Notes: a model not told the origin generated them from the letters alone. DNA of 64,000 bases from Sporomusaceae bacterium (GCA_018434355.1 JAHDPL010000005.1:1-64000); one strand, 5' to 3'; shown: positions 19,955 to 29,613, counted from the first letter of the stretch. Program-made: numbers and translations.

Positions 19955-20671
19955 ATGAAAAAACTTTGTTCTCTGCTGATGTTGCTTGTGATTCTCGCAG
20001 TTGCCGCGCCGGCATTCGCCAGTCTGGATGACACCCGTGAAACGATTGCCCAGACCTATGGCGACTATCGATTGGTGATTGACAGCGACAACCAACCCTG
20101 GACCAAGGAACAATGGGAAAAAAGCGGCTACAAAAAAGCTCAGGCCGACACTTACACCTATCGCTTCCGCCGTCAGGACATCGGGATCGGTATGGATGTG
20201 AAATATGAGGGGGACAAACCGGGTTCGTTTGTCCGCATGCAGCGATTCACCCCTGATATGCCGTTCCAGATCAAAGATTTCAAGACGATGTTTCCGGAGA
20301 TTTATCCATTGATTGCCTCGCCGCAAACCGTCGTGTTTGCCACTTACAAAGAATTAAGCCGCAATCTGATGGAAAAAAACTCGCCGGTTACGCTGGGGGC
20401 TGCGGTCAAGAAGGAGTTGACAGCGGAACGCAAAGGCTACTTCATGTTATTCGCTTTCAATGTTCAGGATGAAGGTCGTTTGATCAAGGATGCCAAATAT
20501 ATCGATGAAAACACCTACATCAGGGAATTTACCATCGAAAGGACCTACCTATCGGTACTGAAAGATAATTTGAATGGCGAATGGAAGCAGACGAAGAACT
20601 TCTTTGCACCGGAAATGAGTAATCAGAACACCGCACCGGATAAACCGAGCGGCAAGAAACCGAAAAAATAA
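19955..20671 (+). CDS. Secreted protein of unknown function
   Basis: 238 residues. The first 22 form a clear Sec signal peptide (MKKLCSLLMLLVILAV, then AAPAFA before the likely cleavage site at about 22/23). The mature part is hydrophilic and aromatic-rich, with WTKEQWEKSGYKKA, MQRFTPDMPFQIKDFKTMFPEIYPLI and a lysine-rich end (KPSGKKPKK). I recognise no domain, and there are no cysteines in the mature part. It has its own ribosome binding site (TTTGGAGG) and stands alone between two terminators, so it is a single-gene unit. A cell-envelope role is only a guess. Confidence 0.75.
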   Translation: MKKLCSLLMLLVILAVAAPAFASLDDTRETIAQTYGDYRLVIDSDNQPWTKEQWEKSGYKKAQADTYTYRFRRQDIGIGMDVKYEGDKPGSFVRMQRFTPDMPFQIKDFKTMFPEIYPLIASPQTVVFATYKELSRNLMEKNSPVTLGAAVKKELTAERKGYFMLFAFNVQDEGRLIKDAKYIDENTYIREFTIERTYLSVLKDNLNGEWKQTKNFFAPEMSNQNTAPDKPSGKKPKK

Positions 20672-20693
20672 CCGCTCAATTGATGAAATAATA

Positions 20694-20737
20694 AAACTGG
20701 CGATATCGGCTGCAATTGCAGGACGTCGCCAGTTTTT
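20694..20737. terminator. Bidirectional terminator between convergent genes
   Basis: AAACTGGCGA (20694-20703) pairs with TCGCCAGTTT (20726-20735) with T-runs on both strands. The interior holds a second palindrome, CTGCAATTGCAG (20710-20721). It serves the secreted-protein gene on + and the transglycosylase gene on -. Confidence 0.85.
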
Positions 20738-20769
20738 CCATTTCAGTCGGTGATTGGTAACAGGGATGT

Positions 20770-21489
20770 TTAGTGATTCAGTTGCAAAGCTGCGCGGCGC
20801 GCCTGGTCGGCTTGCTGTTGCGTAATATAACCATGCTTTACCATGGCAGATAATACGACACGTTGCCGCTGCATCGCCATGGTCAGGTCAACCAGCGGCG
20901 AATAGAGCGATGGTGCTGCAGGCAGTCCGGCAATCAGGGCTGATTCAGCCAGCGTGAGGGCGGTCGGGGTTTTGGCGAAATAGGTTTGACTGGCTGCGCC
21001 GATTCCATAAGCGCCGGAGCCAAAGTAAATACTGTTCAGGTACATTTCAAGGATTTCTTGCTTGCTGAACTGGCTTTCCATTAGAAAAGTCAGCGGAATT
21101 TCAAAAGCTTTACGGCTCCAAGTCCGATCCTGCGATAGAAAAAGGTTTTTCACCAGTTGTTGCGTAATGGTGCTGCCGCCTTCCACCAGTTCACCGGACT
21201 GCAGATTGACCAACATTGCCCGCATTACCGCTTCAAGATCGATGCCGCCGTGTTGGTGGAATCGGTTGTCCTCCACGGAGATGATCGCCTGTTGGAAAAC
21301 CAACGGTATTTGCGTCAAGGGGACGTAATTTTTTCGGTTCAACTTGCTTTCGACATGAGCACGAAAAGAAAACGCGGAATGGACCCGGTCCAGAGTCGGC
21401 GTCAATGGGTTTTTGCCGCCCGACTGACTCCAGCCGTAATAAACGCCGCCCAACAGGCAGAGAATAAGTAACCATTTGATAAGGCGCAT
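20770..21489 (-). CDS. mtgA: Monofunctional peptidoglycan transglycosylase (GT51)
   Basis: 239 residues from the ATG at 21489, which follows CGGAGG on the - strand. Residues 5-22 form one membrane anchor. The GT51 motifs appear in order: ISVEDNRFHQHGGID (catalytic Glu), EGGSTITQQLVKN, RKAFEIPLTFLMESQFSKQEILEMYLN. No transpeptidase domain follows, so it polymerises glycan strands from lipid II without cross-linking. A longer in-frame open stretch to 21888 would add a foreign N-terminus and is rejected. Confidence 0.93.
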   Translation of the reverse strand: MRLIKWLLILCLLGGVYYGWSQSGGKNPLTPTLDRVHSAFSFRAHVESKLNRKNYVPLTQIPLVFQQAIISVEDNRFHQHGGIDLEAVMRAMLVNLQSGELVEGGSTITQQLVKNLFLSQDRTWSRKAFEIPLTFLMESQFSKQEILEMYLNSIYFGSGAYGIGAASQTYFAKTPTALTLAESALIAGLPAAPSLYSPLVDLTMAMQRQRVVLSAMVKHGYITQQQADQARRAALQLNH

Positions 21490-21589
21490 GAATTCCTCCG
21501 ATTTTTTTGCTTTACTGCCAGGAATAGCAGGAATTAGACTAAAAGTTGTGGAAAGCAGAACAAACGACAAATGAAAAGAGGTGAAGGTG

Positions 21590-22441
21590 GTGACACAATT
21601 AGTTGGTTGCGCTCTGTTTCCGCACCCGCCAATCATGCTGAGCGAAGTGGGCGGGGCGGAGTGTCGCCATGTCAAAGAAACCATCGAGGCTGCCGAATCA
21701 GCAGCGAGATTTCTGCTGGAACGGAATCCACAGACCATAGTGGTTATGACTCCACACGGACCGGCTTTTCGTGATGCAGTCGGCGTAAACGTGTCGCCGG
21801 TTTTAAAAGGAAACCTGTCGGCATTCGGCGCCGCGGAAGTGTCTGTTTCATTTGAAACCAACAACCTGTTGGTGCAAAATATCATCAAACAGTCCCGGCG
21901 CTTAGGCGTCAGTCTGTTGCCGCTTGATACCGAATTATCTCAGAAGTATCGCTTCTCTTTGCAACTGGACCATGGCGCGGTCATTCCGCTGAGCTATCTT
22001 TATAAGGCGGGCTTCCGCGGGCAGGTCGTTCACATGTCATCCGGCTTTCTCAGTTATCCTGAGATGTATGCTTGCGGCAAAGCTGTGCAGGCTGCGGTGG
22101 AATCGACCCGTCAGAAGGTGGCGGTCATCGCTTCCGGTGATCTTTCGCATCGACTGAAACCTGGCGCCCCTGCCGGTTATGATCCGGCAGGTGAACAGTT
22201 TGATTCCAAGGTTGTCGAAGCACTGCAATCGATGGATGTGAGATCTCTGTTCAATCTAAGCGAAGAACTGGTGGAATCCGCCGGCGAGTGCGGCCTGCGG
22301 CCGATCTTCTTTTTGCTTGGCGCCATGGACGGATTGGAACCGACGTCCGAAATCTTGTCTTATGAAGGCCCGTTCGGAGTGGGCTATGCAGTGGCAACCT
22401 TTGCGGTCAAAAAGACGCGTCCGAAGGAGGGAACGATGTGA
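21590..22441 (+). CDS. amrB: AmmeMemoRadiSam system protein B (MEMO1-like)
   Basis: 283 residues from GTG 21590 (VTQLVGCALFPHPPIML). AAAAGAGGTG precedes it. GTG 21581 and 21587 are close in-frame alternatives. The fold belongs to the MEMO1 and class III extradiol dioxygenase superfamily, with early HPP and TPHGP histidines. It is the first of three adjacent genes that co-occur across bacteria as A, B and radical SAM proteins. The family's substrate is not established. Confidence 0.88.
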   Translation: MTQLVGCALFPHPPIMLSEVGGAECRHVKETIEAAESAARFLLERNPQTIVVMTPHGPAFRDAVGVNVSPVLKGNLSAFGAAEVSVSFETNNLLVQNIIKQSRRLGVSLLPLDTELSQKYRFSLQLDHGAVIPLSYLYKAGFRGQVVHMSSGFLSYPEMYACGKAVQAAVESTRQKVAVIASGDLSHRLKPGAPAGYDPAGEQFDSKVVEALQSMDVRSLFNLSEELVESAGECGLRPIFFLLGAMDGLEPTSEILSYEGPFGVGYAVATFAVKKTRPKEGTM

Positions 22442-22956
22442 AGCAACATAGCCTGCCGGTACGTATTGCCAAAGCCAGCTTGAGTTATCTGATGGAGCAT
22501 GGCAAAGTCTTGCCGGCATTTAATGAACCCGTTCCTGCGGAATTGCAACAACCGGCCGGTGTATTTGTTTCGCTGAAAAAGCAGGGACAGTTGCGCGGCT
22601 GTATTGGCACTATTTTACCGACCCAGCCCGATGCGACCGGCGAGATTATCCATAACGCCGTGAGCGCCGCCACCGCCGATCCGCGGTTTCCCCGCGTGCA
22701 ACCGCAGGAATTGGCTGAACTGGAGGTTTCCGTCGACATCCTGACTCCGCCGGAACCGATTGAGTCATCGGCAGAGCTCGATCTTCGCCGCTATGGGGTC
22801 ATTGTCAGGCGAGGCAACCGATCAGGCCTATTGTTGCCTGATCTTGACGGAGTCGATACCGTAGAGGACCAAGTGGACATCGCCTGCCGCAAGGCCGGCA
22901 TTCACCCGGGTGAACGGTTGGAAATGTATCGGTTTGAAGTAATCCGCTACAAGTAG
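22438..22956 (+). CDS. amrA: AmmeMemoRadiSam system protein A (AMMECR1 domain)
   Basis: 172 residues, GTG start overlapping the preceding stop (ATGTGA). The hallmark AMMECR1 motif is LRGCIGTI at about 52-59. The middle reads VSAATADPRFPRVQPQEL, and the end is the family-typical ERLEMYRFEVIRY. Function is unknown; human AMMECR1 is the eukaryotic relative. Confidence 0.92.
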   Translation: MKQHSLPVRIAKASLSYLMEHGKVLPAFNEPVPAELQQPAGVFVSLKKQGQLRGCIGTILPTQPDATGEIIHNAVSAATADPRFPRVQPQELAELEVSVDILTPPEPIESSAELDLRRYGVIVRRGNRSGLLLPDLDGVDTVEDQVDIACRKAGIHPGERLEMYRFEVIRYK

Positions 22957-22966
22957 GGGGTGTGCG

Positions 22967-23818
22967 ATGCATAAGGCAAGCTATTGGGAAAGCGAAGGCG
23001 CGGCGCTACGTTGCACTCTTTGCCCGCATTATTGCCTGATTCAGCCGGGGCGTACCGGACGTTGCCGGGTTCGACTGAATGAAGACGGGGAGCTATATAC
23101 GCAGAACTATGCGGAAGTGACAGCGATTGCGCTGGACCCGATCGAAAAGAAGCCGCTGTATCATTTTTTCCCCGGGCAGATGATTTTATCTGTTGGGACC
23201 TGGGGATGCAATTTACAGTGCCGGTTTTGTCAGAACTGGGAGATTGCTCATGGCGATCCTGCTTTCGTTGCGACCAGTGCGGAAAAACTGGCGGAATTGG
23301 CTGAACAACAAGGTCCGCTGAATCTCGGCGTGGCATATACCTACTCCGAGCCGATTGTCTGGTTCGAATATGTTTGTGATGCTGCAACTGCAGTGAAACG
23401 TCGCGGTCTGAAAAACGTATTGGTGACAAATGGTTTTATCAATCCCGAGCCGCTGGCAGAACTGCTGCCGCTAATGGATGCGATGAATATCGACCTGAAG
23501 GCGTTTTCGCAGGGATTTTATCAAGATATCTGCGGCGGCGGTCTGGAAGCGGTAAAAAAAACAATCGCGACGGCAGCCGGCAGTTGTCATGTTGAGGTGA
23601 CGACATTGATCGTGCCGGGTCTCAACGACGGCGATGAAGAGATCGCGCAACTGGCCAGCTGGTTGGCAGGAGTCGATCCAGCGATTCCGCTTCATTTATC
23701 CCGTTATTTTCCCCGCTACCGTATGGAATTGCCGGCAACGCCAACGGAAAGCTTATTTCATGCGCGTTCTGTGGCACAGCGATATTTGCACAATGTTTAT
23801 GTGGGAAATGTCGGTTGA
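22967..23818 (+). CDS. amrS: AmmeMemoRadiSam system radical SAM enzyme
   Basis: 283 residues. The radical SAM cluster motif is C81-x3-C85-x2-C88 in GTWGCNLQCRFCQNW. An N-terminal cysteine set (Cys16, Cys19, Cys23, Cys33) in CTLCPHYC...GRC resembles pyruvate formate-lyase activating enzymes and is typical of this family. It lies ten bases after amrA, so the three genes form one operon. Confidence 0.93.
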   Translation: MHKASYWESEGAALRCTLCPHYCLIQPGRTGRCRVRLNEDGELYTQNYAEVTAIALDPIEKKPLYHFFPGQMILSVGTWGCNLQCRFCQNWEIAHGDPAFVATSAEKLAELAEQQGPLNLGVAYTYSEPIVWFEYVCDAATAVKRRGLKNVLVTNGFINPEPLAELLPLMDAMNIDLKAFSQGFYQDICGGGLEAVKKTIATAAGSCHVEVTTLIVPGLNDGDEEIAQLASWLAGVDPAIPLHLSRYFPRYRMELPATPTESLFHARSVAQRYLHNVYVGNVG

Positions 23819-23832
23819 GTCAGCAAGAAGGG

Positions 23833-23862
23833 TTGCAAAAAAATGCAGCGAAGTTGTATAAT
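23833..23862 (+). promoter_or_regulatory. Promoter of the arg operon
   Basis: TTGCAA (23833-23838), an 18-base spacer and a perfect TATAAT (23857-23862). The mRNA leader to argJ would be about 180 bases. Confidence 0.8.
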
Positions 23863-23997
23863 GATAATTAACGATTTGCACTGACGGTTCAGGACTTGCC
23901 ATAACCATTCCAATTCTATCACGATCAGCCGATTCCCATCAAGGAAGCTGCGGTGAATGGCTTGTGAAGACTACGGTGTTAAGCGCCGGTGGTGTAA

Positions 23998-24036
23998 ATG
24001 AAAATGGGACTGATGCAAAGGCGATCGTATCCATAA
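23998..24036 (+). CDS. Possible 12-residue leader peptide before argJ
   Basis: ATG at 23998 reads MKMGLMQRRSYP and stops at TAA 24034-24036, just before the argJ ribosome binding site. It contains two adjacent arginine codons (AGG CGA). The binding site in front (GGTGGTG) is modest. It could be an arginine-sensing leader or chance; no attenuator hairpin with a T-run was seen. Confidence 0.3.
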   Translation: MKMGLMQRRSYP

Positions 24037-24050
24037 GGAGGCAGGAAAAT

Positions 24051-25256
24051 TTGAAAGAAGTAGCAGGCGGGATCACTTTCCCCAAAGGATTTAAAGCAGC
24101 CGGCGTAAAAGCCGGCATCAAAAAGAACGGCAAGGAAGACGTGGCGCTGGTGTTCAGTACGGTCGACGCGACCTGGGCCGGCAGATTCACGACCAATAAA
24201 TTCCCGGCGGCGCCGGTACTGGTATCGCGGGCGGCGCTTGGCAAGGTGTCCGGCAGAGCGGTGATTATTAACGCCGGTTGCGCTAATGCCTGTACGGGCG
24301 AACAGGGGATGATCGATGCACAGAACACGGCGAAGCAAGTCGCGTCTTTGCTGGATATCAATCCGGATGCGGTGGTCGTTGCTTCGACCGGCGTGATTGG
24401 CGTGCCGCTGCCGATGGAAAAACTGTCGGCCGGAGTACGCCAAGCGGTGGCCGAGTTGTCGGAGTTTGGCGGTGAGAAGGCGTCCCAAGCGATCATGACG
24501 ACCGATACTTTTGTCAAAACTTGCGGCTTTGTCGAAGAAATCGGCGGCGTACCGGTCCGGTTCGGCGGAATGTCGAAGGGCGCCGGCATGATCTGCCCTA
24601 ACATGGCAACTGTGCTTGGTCTGATTACCACAGATGCGGCAGTAACACCCGATGTATTGCAAAAAGCGCTGACTGAGGCGGTCGAGATTTCGTTCAACCG
24701 GATTACGGTGGACGGGGATATGAGTACGAATGACATGCTGGTAGTACTGGCGAACGGCATGGCCGGAAACCCGTTGGTGAAGCAACTGGAAGGACCGGAA
24801 TATGAAGCGTTTGCGGCTACGCTTAAGGCAGCGGCGCTGAACTTGGCCAAAAAAGTGGCCCGCGACGGTGAAGGCGCGACCAAGTTCATCGAAATTGAAG
24901 TGCAGGGCGCGTTGAACATGGCGGATGCCCGCAAAGCCGGTATGGCGATCGCAAACTCGCCGCTGGTGAAAACGGCGTTTTTCGGGCAGGATCCGAATTG
25001 GGGCAGGATTCTTTGTGCAGCCGGCTACTCGGGTGCTGAACTGGCGCCGGAAAAAACCACGTTGTCCATCGGCGGCGTGCAGATTGTCGAAGCCGGTTTG
25101 GGCGCCAAGTTTGATGAGAAGGAGTTGCGACGGGCCATGGCTGAGCGGGAAATCAAAGTCACGATCAATTTGGGTGTCGGTAATGTCGCCACGACCGTAT
25201 ACACCTGCGATATGTCCTATGAGTATGTAAAAATCAATGGGGAGTATACGACATGA
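24051..25256 (+). CDS. argJ: Bifunctional ornithine acetyltransferase / N-acetylglutamate synthase
   Basis: 401 residues from TTG 24051, nine bases after AAGGAGG. The in-frame GTG 23964 would add 29 unlike residues. ArgJ recycles the acetyl group from acetylornithine to glutamate. It is made as a precursor that cleaves itself before a threonine, visible here as Thr187 in KGAGMICPNMATVLG. The C-terminal half has the conserved GQDPNWGRILCAAGYSG. It is the first gene of the arg operon. Confidence 0.96.
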   Translation: MKEVAGGITFPKGFKAAGVKAGIKKNGKEDVALVFSTVDATWAGRFTTNKFPAAPVLVSRAALGKVSGRAVIINAGCANACTGEQGMIDAQNTAKQVASLLDINPDAVVVASTGVIGVPLPMEKLSAGVRQAVAELSEFGGEKASQAIMTTDTFVKTCGFVEEIGGVPVRFGGMSKGAGMICPNMATVLGLITTDAAVTPDVLQKALTEAVEISFNRITVDGDMSTNDMLVVLANGMAGNPLVKQLEGPEYEAFAATLKAAALNLAKKVARDGEGATKFIEIEVQGALNMADARKAGMAIANSPLVKTAFFGQDPNWGRILCAAGYSGAELAPEKTTLSIGGVQIVEAGLGAKFDEKELRRAMAEREIKVTINLGVGNVATTVYTCDMSYEYVKINGEYTT

Positions 25257-26113
25257 TGGCGACGGATTTGAAAAGCTGGCAGGGAAAGACAGTTGTTGTC
25301 AAATATGGCGGCAACGCAATGCTGGATGCAACGCTGAAACAGGCAGTCGCCCAAGATATCGCCGCCTTGTGGCAGGCTGGCGTCAAAGTGGCGATAGTGC
25401 ATGGCGGCGGGCCGGAAATCACCGGCCTGTTAAAAGCAATGAACAAGAAATCCGAATTTGTCGCCGGCCTGCGGGTAACCGACGCGGAAACGGCCACTCT
25501 GGCCGAAATGGCATTAGTCGGCAAAACCAACCCGGAACTGGTCAATTTTATCAATCGCGCCGGCGTGCGGGCGGTAGGTTTGAATGGCAAGGATGCGGAC
25601 CTGTTTACGGTCCGCAAGCATTTGGCGACCGTATATGAAGATGGTGTCGCCAAACAATGCGATATCGGCTTTGTTGGCGAGGTGGCGGCGGTGAAGGCCG
25701 ACCTACTGCATACGCTGCTTGATGCTGGATTTGTGCCGGTTATCGCGCCGATCGGCGCAGATAGCGCCGGACAGACTTACAATATCAACGCTGATACGGC
25801 GGCAGCCGCAGTGGCGGCCGAATTGCAGGCGGATGTGTTTTTGTTGCTGACGGATGTCGAAGGGGTATTTCGCGACTACCATGACAAATCCAGCCTGATT
25901 TGCGAGCTGTCATTTGCGGAAGCGACAGACATGATTAGGACAGGAGTCGTTGAAGGCGGCATGATCCCCAAATTGCAGGCATGCATGTCTTCTTTGGAGA
26001 GCGGCGCGAAGCTGACTCGGGTGGTCGATGGCCGCCGACCGCACTGCATCGTTGAATCGCTGATGCCGGACAATAAAGCGGGGACCGCTGTTGTCAAGGG
26101 AAAGGGAGTGTGA
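25253..26113 (+). CDS. argB: Acetylglutamate kinase
   Basis: 286 residues, starting in an ATGA overlap with argJ; ATG 25256 is also possible. The substrate-binding glycine loop is VKYGGNAM followed by VHGGGPEITG. It phosphorylates N-acetylglutamate and is usually the arginine-feedback step when argJ is bifunctional. Confidence 0.96.
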   Translation: MMATDLKSWQGKTVVVKYGGNAMLDATLKQAVAQDIAALWQAGVKVAIVHGGGPEITGLLKAMNKKSEFVAGLRVTDAETATLAEMALVGKTNPELVNFINRAGVRAVGLNGKDADLFTVRKHLATVYEDGVAKQCDIGFVGEVAAVKADLLHTLLDAGFVPVIAPIGADSAGQTYNINADTAAAAVAAELQADVFLLLTDVEGVFRDYHDKSSLICELSFAEATDMIRTGVVEGGMIPKLQACMSSLESGAKLTRVVDGRRPHCIVESLMPDNKAGTAVVKGKGV

Positions 26114-26116
26114 GTC

Positions 26117-27310
26117 ATGCAAAAACAACAAGTGGTCGAATTGGACAAGAAGTATTTTATGCCGGTGTTCAGCCGGTATCAGTTGGTTTTGTCCCACGGT
26201 GAGGGCTCGTACGTTTATGACACGGACGGTAAAAAATATATTGACTTTTTGGCTGGAATTGCGGTCAATGTGTTGGGACACGGCCATCCGGGCCTGGTGA
26301 AGGCCGTCTGCGAGCAGGCCGGAAAATTGATACACTGTTCCAATCTTTATTACACCGAACCGCAAGTTCAATTGATCAAAAAGCTGGCCGAACTTTCCGG
26401 CATGGACAAGGTGTTTATCGCCAATAGCGGCGCTGAAGCTAATGAAGGGGCAATAAAGCTCGCCCGCAAATACGGCAAAATGCAGAGCCCGGACAAGTTC
26501 GAGATTGTTACTGCCGAACAGTCCTTCCACGGACGGACACTAGCGACCTTGACCGCGACCGGACAGCCTAAGTATCAGGAAGGATATGAACCGTTACCCG
26601 GCGGCTTCCGTTATGTTCCGTTCAATGACAAGGCTGCGCTGAAGGCCGTTGTATCAGCCAAAACCTGCGCAGTGATGATTGAACCGGTGCAAGGCGAGGG
26701 CGGCATTCATGTTCCGATCGACGACTATCTGCAATATGCCAGAGAGCTGTGCGACCAATACGGCGCTATGTTGATTTTTGACGAGATCCAGAGTGGCATG
26801 GGCCGGACCGGCAGTTTTCTTGCCTGTCAGGGTTATGGCGTCAAGCCGGATATCATCACCTTGGCAAAAGGCTTGGCAGGTGGCGTGCCGATCGGCGCGT
26901 TCCTGGCTACGGAGAAGGCGGCGGCGGCGTTTGCGCCTGGCGACCATGGCTCCACCTTTGGCGGGAATCCGCTAGCCTGCGCGGCTGCTTTGGCGGTGCT
27001 GGATGCGATTGAGCAGGAAGGACTGATGGAAAATGCCGCGGCGGTCGGCGGATATCTGATTGGCAAAATGCAAGCGATGCAACAGAAATATCCGGCTCTG
27101 ATCAAAGAAGTGCGCGGCAAAGGGTTAATGGTCGGCGCCGAGCTGACCAGACCGGGACGTGAAGTCGTCGATCTGTGTATGGAGCAGGGGGCGATCATCA
27201 ATTGCACAGCCGGCAATGTGCTGCGGTTTGTGCCGCCGCTGAATGCAACGCGTGACCAGGTGGATGAAGTCGTAGCCATCGTGGATGCTGTGCTGGGAAA
27301 ATGGCAATAA
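26117..27310 (+). CDS. argD: Acetylornithine aminotransferase
   Basis: 397 residues, class III aminotransferase. The PLP-binding lysine lies in TLAKGLAGGVPIGAF at about residue 251. FDEIQSGMGRTG precedes it. It makes N-acetylornithine from the semialdehyde. The gene follows argB after only three bases. Confidence 0.97.
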   Translation: MQKQQVVELDKKYFMPVFSRYQLVLSHGEGSYVYDTDGKKYIDFLAGIAVNVLGHGHPGLVKAVCEQAGKLIHCSNLYYTEPQVQLIKKLAELSGMDKVFIANSGAEANEGAIKLARKYGKMQSPDKFEIVTAEQSFHGRTLATLTATGQPKYQEGYEPLPGGFRYVPFNDKAALKAVVSAKTCAVMIEPVQGEGGIHVPIDDYLQYARELCDQYGAMLIFDEIQSGMGRTGSFLACQGYGVKPDIITLAKGLAGGVPIGAFLATEKAAAAFAPGDHGSTFGGNPLACAAALAVLDAIEQEGLMENAAAVGGYLIGKMQAMQQKYPALIKEVRGKGLMVGAELTRPGREVVDLCMEQGAIINCTAGNVLRFVPPLNATRDQVDEVVAIVDAVLGKWQ

Positions 27311-27349
27311 TTGTCGGCTAAGGCCGGCGAAAATGAAAAGAGGGTTATT

Positions 27350-28276
27350 ATGAGCATGAAAGGGAAAGATGTACTGGATCTGCTCAGTCTTTCTCCGGCG
27401 GAAGTGGAAGAAATCTTTTGCCTGACAGCCGATCTGAAGCAAAAACAAAAGGCGGGGATCGCACATCCACTGCTGCAGGGAAAAACCCTGGGGATGATTT
27501 TTCAAAAATCATCGACCCGTACCCGGGTTTCATTTGAAGTGGGAATGTACCAACTTGGTGGAATGGCGTTGTTCCTGTCGGCAAACGACCTGCAGATGGG
27601 CCGCGGCGAGCCGATCAAGGATACGGGGCGAGTTTTGTCGCGTTATCTCGACGGAATCATGATCCGGACCTATGCGCAAAAAGATGTCGAAGAACTGGCC
27701 GCATGGTCTTCGATCCCGGTGATTAACGGCCTGACCGACTCTCACCATCCTTGTCAGGTGTTGGCCGACTTATTCACAGTGCGTGAGAAGATGGGGAGCT
27801 TGAAAGGGTTGAAACTTGCTTTCCTTGGCGATGGGTTCAATATGGCCAACTCGCTGATGGAAGGCGGCGCGCGCACAGGCATGCACATCGTGATCGCCAC
27901 TCCGCCCGGCTATGAACCGAAACCCGAGATCGTGACACGGGCCCAGCAGGCCGCACAAGAAACCGGCGGCAGCATCGTTGTTTTGAATGATCCGCGCGAA
28001 GCGGCGGCCGGGGCCGACGTCCTGGTGACCGACGTGTGGTCAAGCATGGGGCATGAAGCGGAACACCGTGCCCGGCTCAAGGCCTTCGGCGGCTACAGCC
28101 TGAACAGCGCAATGATGGCGATCGCCAAGCCAAAGGCGATGGTGTTGCACTGTTTGCCGGCGCACCGCGGCGAGGAAATCAGCGATGAGTTGTTTGAGGC
28201 GCATGCTGACGAAATTTTTGAAGAGGCGGAAAACCGCTTGCATGTCCAAAAAGCAATCATGGCGCTGGTAATGTAG
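27350..28276 (+). CDS. argF: Ornithine carbamoyltransferase
   Basis: 308 residues from ATG 27350, behind AGAGGG; an in-frame TTG at 27311 is rejected. Carbamoyl-phosphate motif SSTRTRVSFE, then DSHHPCQVLAD and the ornithine-loop cysteine in HCLPAHRGEE. It converts ornithine to citrulline. Confidence 0.97.
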   Translation: MSMKGKDVLDLLSLSPAEVEEIFCLTADLKQKQKAGIAHPLLQGKTLGMIFQKSSTRTRVSFEVGMYQLGGMALFLSANDLQMGRGEPIKDTGRVLSRYLDGIMIRTYAQKDVEELAAWSSIPVINGLTDSHHPCQVLADLFTVREKMGSLKGLKLAFLGDGFNMANSLMEGGARTGMHIVIATPPGYEPKPEIVTRAQQAAQETGGSIVVLNDPREAAAGADVLVTDVWSSMGHEAEHRARLKAFGGYSLNSAMMAIAKPKAMVLHCLPAHRGEEISDELFEAHADEIFEEAENRLHVQKAIMALVM

Positions 28277-28310
28277 TATCATATTTGCCGTACTTAATTG
28301 ATCACTGACT

Positions 28311-28340
28311 TTTGGCAAGAGTTGTATTTCGTAATATAAT
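28311..28340 (+). promoter_or_regulatory. Internal promoter for argG-argH
   Basis: TTGGCA (28311-28316), an 18-base spacer and TATAAT (28335-28340), in the 104-base gap after argF. No terminator is seen before it, so argGH could be read from both this and the argJ promoter. Confidence 0.75.
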
Positions 28341-28380
28341 AGACAATAGATTTGTAATATTTGTTTGGAGGGGACTCACT

Positions 28381-29613
28381 ATGAGCAAGACGCAAAAAAA
28401 AGAGGTCAAGAAAGTCGTACTCGCCTATTCAGGCGGCCTGGACACATCGGTTATTATTCCCTGGTTGATTGAGAACTATGGCTACGAAGTCATCGCGATG
28501 TGCGCCGATGTCGGGCAGGGCGACGATTTCGAGTTCATCAAGAAAAAAGCGCTGAAGACCGGCGCCAGCAAAGTGTATGTGGAAGATTTGCGGGAAGAAT
28601 TTATCACCGAATATATCTGGCCGACCCTCAAAGCCGGCGCCGTATACGAAGGGAAATATCTGCTCGGCACTTCGATGGCCCGCCCGATCATTGCCCAAGC
28701 GCTGGCAAGGGTGGCGGAAAAAGAGGGCGCCGAGGCGATTTCGCATGGCGCGACCGGCAAAGGAAACGATCAGGTTCGCTTCGAACTGACGATCAAAGCG
28801 CTGGCTCCCCACCTGAAAATTATTGCTCCTTGGCGGCTGTGGGATATCCGTTCCCGTGAAGACGCCATCGATTACGCGGAAAAACGCGGCATTCCGGTGC
28901 CGGTGACCAAAGCGCGTCCTTATAGCATGGATGCCAACCTCTGGCATTTGAGCCACGAAGGCGCCGATCTGGAAGATCCCTGGAATGAGCCGAAACCGGA
29001 CCTGTGCATGATTTCGGTGTCGCCGGAAGCGGCGCCGGACCAGGCGGAGTATGTCGAAGTCGGCTTTGAGCAGGGCGTGCCGGTTTCTGTCAACGGTAAA
29101 AAAATGAAGCCGATTGCTTTGGTTAGCAAACTGAATGAAATCGGCGCAGCTCATGGCGTCGGCGTAGCCGACCTGGTCGAAAACCGTTTGGTCGGCATGA
29201 AGTCGCGCGGCGTATATGAGACGCCGGGCGGGTCGATCCTGTATTACGCGCATCGCGAACTGGAAGCGCTTACCTTGGATCGGGCGACTCTCCACTACAA
29301 GGAGCAGATGGCGGTCCGTTACTCTGAACTGGTTTATGACGGCATGTGGTTTGCGCCGCTGCGCGAAGCACTGGACGCGTTTGTCAACGAAACGCAGAAA
29401 ACCGTTACCGGCACGGTGCGACTCAAGCTGTACAAAGGCAACATTATGAGCGCCGGCGCAAAATCGCCGTACTCCCTGTACAATGAAGGATTTGTCACCT
29501 TTGGCCGTGATGAGGTCTATAACCAGCAAGACGCCGAAGGCTTTATCAATCTGTTTGGTCTGCCGCTGAAAATCAGGGCGCTGATGATGCAGAGAGAGGC
29601 GAAAAAGAAGTGA
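28381..29613 (+). CDS. argG: Argininosuccinate synthase
   Basis: 410 residues from ATG 28381 behind TTTGGAGGGG. The ATP-pyrophosphatase loop is [10 protein letters not shown] at the start. [15 protein letters not shown] is the conserved citrulline/aspartate region. It condenses citrulline with aspartate. Confidence 0.98.
   Translation: MSKTQKKEVKKVVLAYSGGLDTSVIIPWLIENYGYEVIAMCADVGQGDDFEFIKKKALKTGASKVYVEDLREEFITEYIWPTLKAGAVYEGKYLLGTSMARPIIAQALARVAEKEGAEAISHGATGKGNDQVRFELTIKALAPHLKIIAPWRLWDIRSREDAIDYAEKRGIPVPVTKARPYSMDANLWHLSHEGADLEDPWNEPKPDLCMISVSPEAAPDQAEYVEVGFEQGVPVSVNGKKMKPIALVSKLNEIGAAHGVGVADLVENRLVGMKSRGVYETPGGSILYYAHRELEALTLDRATLHYKEQMAVRYSELVYDGMWFAPLREALDAFVNETQKTVTGTVRLKLYKGNIMSAGAKSPYSLYNEGFVTFGRDEVYNQQDAEGFINLFGLPLKIRALMMQREAKKK

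Noticed and set aside
21490-21888. N-terminal extension of the transglycosylase
   Set aside because: The extension overlaps amrB on the other strand and precedes a good CGGAGG and ATG at 21489.
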